A stretch of 64,000 nt of DNA from Sarcocystis neurona. Its lineage: Eukaryota > Apicomplexa > Conoidasida > Eucoccidiorida > Sarcocystidae. Where the stretch lies: assembly GCA_000727475.1 (NCBI GenBank), contig KL647305.1, positions 1,342,788 through 1,406,787 on the forward strand, in the 5' to 3' direction. Of the stretch, positions 56,901 to 64,000 are shown one piece after another; within the stretch, counting starts at the first letter, position 1; each line of letters begins with the position of its first letter. Position numbers and translations under genes: made by a program. The notes below the pieces were generated by a model. The model was not told the origin of the DNA. It searched no databases and worked only from the letters and a program-made list of their open reading frames with translations.

Positions 56901-57159
56901 AACAGGGCGCCGGCCTCACCGCTGCTCCTCGATTCATTCAAGCAGCTCGACTCTCTCGACGCAGAAAAACCGAGGCGCCGAGTGCTGCTGGCGCTGCTGC
57001 TGCTGCTGCCGCAGAGGCTACAGAGATCGATCAAGAAGGCGAGGGCGCGAAGCGACTGCGCGCAGCAGAGACAGAGGAAGTGAAGAAGCAAGAGGAAGGA
57101 TACTCGTTTGCTGTCGACTGGTGGTCCTTCGGTATTCTCCTCTTCGAAATGATATACAA
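53414..57159 (+). CDS. Kinase exon 1
   Basis: This 3746-base open exon runs from the N-terminus to FEMIY plus two bases. The donor CAA|GTCAGT was chosen because its phase 2 joins to exon 2 as FEMIYNAVPFG, the AGC pattern. The segment 53930-56000 is Ser, Ala and Gln homopolymer sequence, all in the same open frame. Confidence 0.85.
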
Positions 57160-60100
57160 GTCAGTAAAATTCGTGTAGGGAAATGCTCGGGGTTAATTGC
57201 ATGCATGCTGCTGTCAGCCAGCGACCATGATACAGGCTTTGCCGTTGCTGCTGCTGTCCGTGACGCTTGAACTGATGCGCGTCTGCCGCGTCGCTCTGCC
57301 TCTGCTGCTCTACTTTCTGTCCTGCTGGGTCCCGACCAGTCCGTCGACTGCTGCTGCTTCACGTGATGCTGCTAGTGCAGCAGCCACGAGCGCTGTTAGG
57401 ACTGCTCTTGGCGCGCCCGGGGGATCTGCCCGGGAGATTGCTGCTGCGTCTGCTGGCATTCTGCTGAGGCTGTTGGTGCTGTTACGGCTCCTTCTTGGCC
57501 ACACCTGGGTGTCTGCTCCTGCAGCTCCTGGCGCTTCTTCTGTCGCCGCAAACGTGTCCGCCTCCGGCGTCATCTCCTCCTCCTCCTGCTGCCCGATGGG
57601 CTTCACAGGCCGCTGCAGGTGCTGCCGTTGCTGCTGCTGCTGCACCCTCCCCCGCCGCTACTGCAGTTGAGGCTGCTGCTGCTGCCACCGCATTGGCCGG
57701 CGCTGCTGCCGCTGCGACTGCTGCTCTGCCACTGGTGCTGCTGCAGATCAACAGTGCCGCTCGTAGGGATATTGCCGTGGCGCCCGGCTGCTGCTGCTGC
57801 TCCTGGTGTCGCGGCGACTGGAGAACGACTCTGTTTGCGCAGCTGCTGCCGCTGCTGCCGTTGTTGCGAAGAGTCGTGCTGCAGCTGGTTCGTATTCTTT
57901 TCTTTCGCTGCTTTCTTCGTCTCCGTGTAGCGTTTTATTCGCCGCCGCACCTCCTTGCGCAGTCCCTGAGCCGCAGCGACTGGTGTCCTCCATGAACGCG
58001 ACAGAGATTTTCTTGCCCCGCTTTGAAGCTTCAGCTGCAGGCACACCCACGTCCTTTCCTTCTCTCTTCTCTTCGCTTCCTCTCCCTCGCCCTTCTTCTC
58101 TTTCCGTCGCTGGTCCACTTACTCTTTCTCTGCCGTTCTCCTCGCGTTCCTCCCACTGTCCCTCCCCCTCTGTGTATGATCTTCATGTTTTTGATGCCCG
58201 CATTATTTGCGCGTATCTATCTCTTCGTCTTACTCTTTCTCTCTTTCTCCTTGCTGCTCTCTTTTTCATCTTCCCACTCTTTCTTCCCTTCCCTCGCGCT
58301 CCGCGGCTTCCTTTCCCTCACGGCTTCTCTCTTTTCCTGTTCGTCTTTCTCCGCCTCTCTCTGTCTTTCTCCCTGTCGCTTTCCCTTCGTGCAGAAGAGA
58401 TGTGTGCACCTGCGGCTGTGCCAGAAACGAACTTTTTTGGTGGTCCACCACTTTATTTCCTCTGCACTGGCGTTGTTTTTTCTTGCGCGCGCGTACGCAC
58501 GGCATGCCTGAAAGTCTGCTGCTGCTGTTCGTTCAGCGCCGTGCCCTTCGGCTACCGCGACTACGACAACGACCTGTGAGTCTTTCCAAGAGGAGCAAAA
58601 AGTGAAGAGGAGGGAGCAGAAGACTCCGAAGCAAAGCGAGAGGAAAGTAGAGAGAAACATACAGAGAGAGACGGACAAAGACAGACAGAGAGAGGAGACA
58701 CAGAGACACACACAGACAGACAGTAGAGAGACAGAGGTGCAGAAAGGAGAAAACAGACAAGACGAAGAAAAGAGAAGAAGTTGGGAAGTTGTGAAGAGCA
58801 AAACGGGAAGGAAGAAGAAGAAGGGACGAACGTTGAAACATCGGAGACACGAGAGACAGAGAGGAAGGCAGGACGGAAGGAGACACACAGCAGTCAAAGA
58901 AGAGAAGAAATGATGAAGGGGACAAATAGGGAATGACGAGCTGGTGAAGTAGAAGTGTAAAAGAAGAAACGTGGAGAAGAGAGAAAGCGGAAAAGGAAGG
59001 CGAAGGAGAAGAGAAGAAGCCACAGAGGCTACGAAAGACAGGGCAAAGCGAAGAGCTTCATAAGAAAGACGGGGGACAGACAGAGGGGCATGCGTCGGGA
59101 AGAAACCTGCGATAGCAGAAAAAGGTGGAGAGGACTTTTCTGTTGCGCCCTACGTGGTGGCCCACCTGTTTTGCTTCGTTTCGACAGCTGCTTCCCAGGC
59201 CCACGCGCGAGCGGCCGTCTTCGTTGCGTCTTCTCTAAGTAGTCTCAATGTGTGGGAGACGCAGTTTTGTTTTTGGCGGTCACGTGGAAATTTTCGTTTT
59301 GCATGTCGCCGTGTGAAAGGGGGGAAGACGTTTTCTGCTGACAGACGCGCCAAGAGACGGAAGATCTGGCGAAGCGCAGCAGCCTACACTCACGAAGTGT
59401 GGGGAGATATCTGCGACGAGGCACGACCCGCTGCTGCAGGAGGGAAAGAGAAACTGCCGACAAGAAAGAGGCAGAGACACCTGGCCCATTCTCCTCGGCA
59501 GCAAGGGAAGGGCACTCTCCATCTATTCAACCAGATGCGGGAAATTTATTGACTTGATAGACCCGCGAAACGTAGCAGCTCCCACCCAATTCCCGACGAA
59601 CTTCACATATAAACATCCGATGCATACACACCTGTACAGACGATTCTGTCTGTCTCTGTCTCTCTTCCTATATGCACATATACGTATATGTGTGGTTTTT
59701 CTTTCCACATATAAACACCCGGGCATACGTAGATATATACATGTGTGTCTGTCTTTGTGTTTCTGTCTCTCTTTCTCAATATACTAATATAGATATGTAT
59801 GCGTGTATGGAGTCTCTCTCTTCACATCTGTACGCATACACGCCTGTACCGGTCCTTTGAATACTCGTATACCGGTAAACACACACACACACACACACTT
59901 ATGTGCATATATATGCCGCCTGTGCCTTTGTACAGATGTGTATATGTGTGGATATGTGAGTGAATGTAGACTGGCGAGTTTCTATGTTTCTAGAGGTGGA
60001 GAGGTAACCTCGATGCTGTTCTTCCTCGTCTGCGTGAGGAGTAGTGCCCAAGGGTCTCTGTGCATATGTATTTGTGTATGTATGTATGTGCGTGTGTGTA

Positions 60101-62942
60101 CGTTCGTTTGTGTGTATATATATCTGCCCCGTCTATTTTCTTGAGGTCGGCACGACGCGGGCAGTTTGCTTCTCCGTAGACGTATTTGTTTGTTTCGATA
60201 GTCGCTCTCTGTCTCTCGCCCTTTTCCTTGCACTGTGTGTTTCTACATTTTATTCCTGAGTCTGTGTTTCTCTCTCCCACCAGTTTTATGTCATACGTCT
60301 ACATCTTTGTATGGCACCTCCTCTCTCTACACAAGTACGTATATCTGCCTGCATATACTCTCTCCTCTATATATACCTATATGTATATATGTATGGTTCC
60401 TGCTCTCTCCAGTTGTGTGTCTATCCGTGTGTGTACCTGTGTCTCTCCACATATGTATGTATATGTGTATATGTGTATGTATATACCTCTCTCTTACCTA
60501 TCCGCACATATATATGTGGGTGCCCCTCTCTCTCTTCATATGTATATATGTAAATGTGACTCTTGCTCTCTCCACGCGACTATATATATCTGTGTATGTA
60601 CCCCTCGCTCTCTCTCTCTATATATATATATATATGTATATGCATATGTGTGTATCTGTATATATATATATTATATATGTTTCTTGCTCATCATACGTGT
60701 ATACCCGTATGCGTGTATACCTCTCTGTCTTCTCTATGTCTATGTGCATTATATATGTATATGTGTGGCTGTTTCTCTCTCTCTCTCTCTACATGTATAT
60801 CTCTACGTACAAGTGTTTACTTCTGTTCTCTGTCTGCCCCTATCTGTTTCTCGCGCTCTCTGCATCTGTAGACATATGTGCGTGCTTTTGTGCCTCTCTG
60901 TTTTTCTTTTCCACATACATTTGTGTCCCTTGTCTTTTCTTTCTCTCTGTCCCCCTCTCCACGTCTGTATATGTCCCCGTCTTCGTGTTTTCTTCTGTAA
61001 CGTGAATCTTTGATATATTCTTCTACTTTTCTGCGTCTCCTTGGGTTCACCTGCCGACCCCATTGCTTCGAGTCGTCTGCTGCTGTCTTCTGCTGCACAG
61101 CAACTTGCCAGTGGCGGAGTTGGCGGCGCAAAGCCCCGCGACGCTGTCCTTTCCTGCAGATCGACACGTCCCCGACGAGGCCAAGGACCTGATTATTCAG
61201 CTGCTTCACGTGAGACGTGCCCTCTTTTAAAACGTTTGGCTGCCTTCCCGTTTTGTCTCCTCTCAAGAGACGCGTCGGCTTCTTTCGCGCGCCTGCGTCT
61301 GTCTCCTCCTGCCTTGACTGCGTCTCCACCCACGCACGCGGGTCTGTGTGGCTCCCTCGACCACGCGTGGACGCTTCTTTTTCTCGAAGTGCTGCTCGAT
61401 GTCTCTGTGTCTCCGATTTCCGCCTGTGTCTCTCTGGCACTGCTGCCTTTCTCCGTCTCTTTGTACGTGCGTGCATTTTTATAGCACGCACGCGCATATA
61501 CGTATGTCGCTTCCTGCCTGCCCGCGGCTCGGATTTTCCGTCCTTTTTGTGGACGGGAGTGGCTTCACCTCTCTCTACATAGTCCTCTCTGTGTGTCTTT
61601 CAAGGTCTCCTTGGCGCCTCTTCAACCTGCGTCTCTATTTGCCAGTTTTGTCCCACTGCACGTCTCTGGCTAGCTGCGGTGTACCTACACTCGAAAAATC
61701 GAAAGCATCCAGGACGTTCTAATTAGTCTATGTCCGGAATCGCAATGTCAGATAAAAGTAAATTACGTGCACATACATATGTATATATACTTAATTGTGC
61801 ACGTAAATGTGTACATAGCCATATACGCATCTACACATACGTATATTTATTCAAATGTATGGATATGGATATATGCATCTATACAGTTACATACATATAT
61901 ACGTATGTGTGAACGTGTGTATATCGATATATACATCTACATGTGTATATACACATATTTATATATAAATATATTGAAGCATACATATATATAAATGAAT
62001 GGATATCGAGGTAAATGAAGGTACATCGATATAGGCATCTACACATATATGTATATGTGTGACTCTATGGATATTGATATACGCCTCTATACATATATAT
62101 ATATATAAATGTACGTATATCGAAATATATGCGTGCATGTACATGTATATATAACATTCTGCTCACTAGCGCGTTCACGCGTACGTATTTGCCAACTAGT
62201 GTGCAATCGTATCTACCCATATGGATGCGTATATGTTTGTGAACATATGTGCACGCGTATGACGACTTTCTGCTTGGTCGTTTTCTTCCTTCGTCTTCTC
62301 CATATCTGTCCTCGGTGTGGACGTGCTGTCTTCGCTTCTTCCTTTTCTCTTCCACGTCTCCTCGTCTTCTGCGCTGCTCGCCGTTCACGCCCTTCGCCGG
62401 CATGTTGCAGGCAGACCCGGAGCGGCGGCTCGGCTGCCGAGGCGGCGCAGAGGAAGTGATGCGGCACCCGTACTTCAAGACGATTGACTGGCAGCTGGTC
62501 AACGCAATTCGTATGGCGCCAGCCGCGCAGCTCACCGCGGAAATGCTGCAGAAAATCCCTCCCACCGAGAAAGGGCTCGGACTCCTGCAGCTCCAGCCCG
62601 AGAGACCTGCTGTCCAGGTGCTGCTCCTCTGTTTCCTCGTTGCCGGGGGGTTTCTCCAGACTTGTCCTCCCTTCTTTCGTGCTCCTCGCTGCGTCCCTCT
62701 CCAGCGCTGCTGCTCTCCTCCGTCTCCGTCTGTCTCGGCCCCTCCTTGCCACTCAAACTGCCCCTCCCTGTTAGTTCTCTGCACTCTGCCATTGTCTCAG
62801 CGTAGTCTCTGTGCATGCGCTTTCCTCACTTTCTCTTCCTGCGTCTGTGTGGGTCTCTCTTGTCTTCTCTTGAAGTGGCCGCCTCTACCGATTTCTCTTG
62901 CAGCTCCGGGGCTGTTTCTCTTCAGCTGTCCCTCGCGCTTAG
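53414..62942 (+). CDS. AGC-family Ser/Thr protein kinase with degenerate nucleotide loop
   Basis: Five exons total 4140 bases in one frame, giving about 1379 residues. The kinase domain is AGC-like (PKA/PKG type): FAVKEVPR (~875, beta-3 Lys), HLWNERLTLEEL (~894, C-helix Glu), GIVFRDLQASNVLLD (~970), CDFGLAKKI (993-995), SYCGTLHAMAPEVL, YSFAVDWWSFGILLFEMIYN, AKDLIIQLLH, ADPERRLG and HPYFKTIDW. Oddities: the beta-1/beta-2 segment reads KIVEKRKSRLWLCRK (~150), so the GxGxxG glycines are all replaced; the catalytic-loop Lys of RDLKxxN is Gln; about 700 Ala/Ser/Gln-rich residues separate beta-2 from beta-3; and about 200 more follow APE. Phosphotransfer is therefore uncertain. There are no cyclic-nucleotide domains. 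An in-frame TGA at 53255 precedes the ATG, but an upstream exon is not excluded. The substrate is unknown. Confidence 0.88.
57160..58536. other. Kinase intron 1
   Basis: From 57180 to 57900 it is CTG/GCT triplet-rich on the sense strand. From 58030 to 58400 it is strongly pyrimidine rich. ORFs here (for example 57197-57670) are Leu/Ala/Cys triplet artefacts. Confidence 0.55.
58537..58575 (+). CDS. Kinase exon 2 (39-base microexon)
   Basis: The acceptor is TTCGTTCAG and the donor ACCT|GTGAGT. It encodes NAVPFGYRDYDND, equivalent to the GxPPFxxxDxxxxY segment of AGC kinases after helix F. Phase is 2 at both ends. Confidence 0.82.
58576..61100. other. Kinase intron 2
   Basis: From 58590 to 59060 it is strongly purine rich, the opposite strand bias to the preceding intron. 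Unique sequence spans 59100-59590. TA/CA/CT microsatellite fills 59600-60130 and 60290-60800, then a pyrimidine-rich run leads to the exon 3 acceptor. A plus ORF of 132 codons at 59154-59552 has no family match. Confidence 0.5.
61101..61209 (+). CDS. Kinase exon 3
   Basis: The acceptor is GCTGCACAG and the donor CAC|GTGAGA. It encodes LNLPVAELAAQSPATLSFPA then HVPDEAKDLIIQLLH, the FP..xS.EAKDLIxxLL segment. Phases are 2 in, 0 out. Confidence 0.87.
61210..62410. other. Kinase intron 3
   Basis: Unique pyrimidine-biased sequence (61210-61720) is followed by TA/CA microsatellite (61750-62250) and a CTT-rich run into the exon 4 acceptor. Confidence 0.5.
62411..62617 (+). CDS. Kinase exon 4
   Basis: The acceptor is CATGTTGCAG. 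It encodes ADPERRLGCRGGAEEVMRHP then YFKTIDWQLV, the end of the catalytic domain and start of the AGC C-tail. The donor is CAG|GTGCTG in phase 0. Confidence 0.88.
62904..62942 (+). CDS. Kinase exon 5 (tentative terminal exon)
   Basis: A strong acceptor (GATTTCTCTTGCAG) in the correct phase gives LRGCFSSAVPRA and a TAG at 62940-62942. It is short and has no family signature, so the true 3' end could differ. No FxxF hydrophobic motif of the AGC tail is visible. Confidence 0.45.
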   Translation, partial: LRGCFSSAVPRA

Positions 62943-63850
62943 TCTGTGCGACACAGACTGTCTTCCTTTCTTCTCGTTTGTTGTCTCTCCGTCTATTCGT
63001 CCATTCGATTTGTCGCCCCCCCCCCCCCCCACCCTCACCCCGGTCTCCACTTACATAAATATATCTCAACATGTTCAACAACTAGGGTCAGAGACGGCTG
63101 CGTCGCTGCTGCTCAAATTGTAGGGCCTACACACCACCTGCTACCCGTAACAGACTCTGCACTACAACATCCGCGCTTTTGCTACATACATACATAAGGG
63201 ACTCTGTGGACGCAGGTGGAGTCGTATACATACATTTTTCTGTTTACGTCTTTACACACATATGTGGATGTACACGGGTGCAGAGCCGGTGTATCTATGT
63301 TGTATGGGCCCGTCCTGACAATCTCGTGTGAAATCGTTGTTGCGGGGCGTTCTCCTTACTGCGCGAAGCGGACACACCTTCGACACATGCGTGTACACAA
63401 AGTTACTCAGTTGCGACGCATTACTTAGCTGGACTTAGCGTACAGCTAAGTATCAGCATGTACCTGTATCTGCAGATACGCTACAGTAGAAACTTGAGTC
63501 TATATCTATATCAATTTATATATATATACTTGCTATGTCAACGTATATGTCTCTCTCACGTGTGTATATATATGTACAACCGTTTGTGCCATACGTTCCA
63601 TATCTATATATATCTATACACAAATGTGTGTACGTATATATGTGTGTGTATCCATTAAAGTGTACTATATACACTTGAGTATAAACGTACACGTGTCGCT
63701 GTGTGGATATGTACACGTAGTACGAAGACAGCAACGCAGGTGTGTGTAGGAGTACGTGTGTCTCGACAAATGCGATACGGGTGTCTGTGTCTGAGGACGT
63801 GGCTCTTCACGTATTTTTGCGTAGATGGAATCTCCCTGTCTGCATACATG

Positions 63851-63886
<36 letters not shown>

Positions 63887-64000
63887 TTTACAGAGAGAGT
63901 GCTGCATATCTATATATATCTATTTATTTACAGAGAGAGGGAGAAACTCGTATGTATACATTTCCTTGCAACAGTGTAAAAGAAGGAATCTGGGAATATT
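62943..64000. repeat. Right flank: poly-C tract and microsatellite
   Basis: It contains a run of 15 C at 63016-63030, unique sequence to about 63440, then TA/TG microsatellite (63480-63680, 63850-63950). No gene is recognised in it. Confidence 0.6.

Noticed and set aside
1..64000. CRISPR arrays, bacterial operons, insertion sequences
   Set aside because: The DNA is eukaryotic with spliced genes; the regular repeats seen are micro- and minisatellites without spacer architecture, and no transposase or reverse transcriptase signature was recognised.

Overview
This is eukaryotic DNA, most probably from a coccidian apicomplexan of the Eimeria/Cyclospora type. The evidence is compositional and structural. 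Coding exons are packed with CAG/GCA triplet runs giving long Gln, Ala and Ser homopolymers. Genes have many introns with GT..AG boundaries. The introns and spacers are full of (TA)n/(CA)n, TATC and GA simple repeats. Genus and species cannot be fixed from the window alone. One run of 833 N (44462-45294) is an assembly gap inside a purine-rich repeat.

Four genes can be supported by domain signatures plus phase-consistent splice sites. (1) UTP14, a small-subunit-processome protein, on the minus strand, 12973 down to at least 1371; five exons are found and the C-terminal end is not resolved. (2) NOP58, a box C/D snoRNP core protein, on the plus strand, 17190-29160; seven exons join to a 547-residue protein. 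(3) An SPB4/DDX55-type DEAD-box RNA helicase on the minus strand, 48944-32263; ten exons join to about 1760 residues, roughly three times the usual family length because of low-complexity insertions. (4) An AGC-family protein kinase on the plus strand, 53414-62942; five exons join to about 1379 residues, with a degenerate glycine loop and very large Ala/Ser/Gln-rich insertions.

Layout: 1-1370 is mostly microsatellite and may be intron or 3' flank of UTP14. UTP14 and NOP58 are divergent across a 4.2-kb spacer (12974-17189). NOP58 and SPB4 converge on a 3.1-kb spacer (29161-32262) that is unusually poor in simple repeats. SPB4 and the kinase diverge across 4.5 kb (48945-53413). The last kilobase (62943-64000) is repeats and unassigned flank.

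Three consecutive genes act in nucleolar ribosome biogenesis: UTP14 in 18S pre-rRNA processing, NOP58 in snoRNA-guided 2'-O-methylation and processing, and SPB4 in 60S maturation. That clustering is the most biologically suggestive feature of the window. The most unusual molecules are the kinase and the very large helicase. The most unusual DNA-level pattern is a sense-strand switch from CAG in exons to CTG in the introns just upstream of acceptors in the three ribosome-biogenesis genes, with tandem repeats lying against several 3' splice sites.
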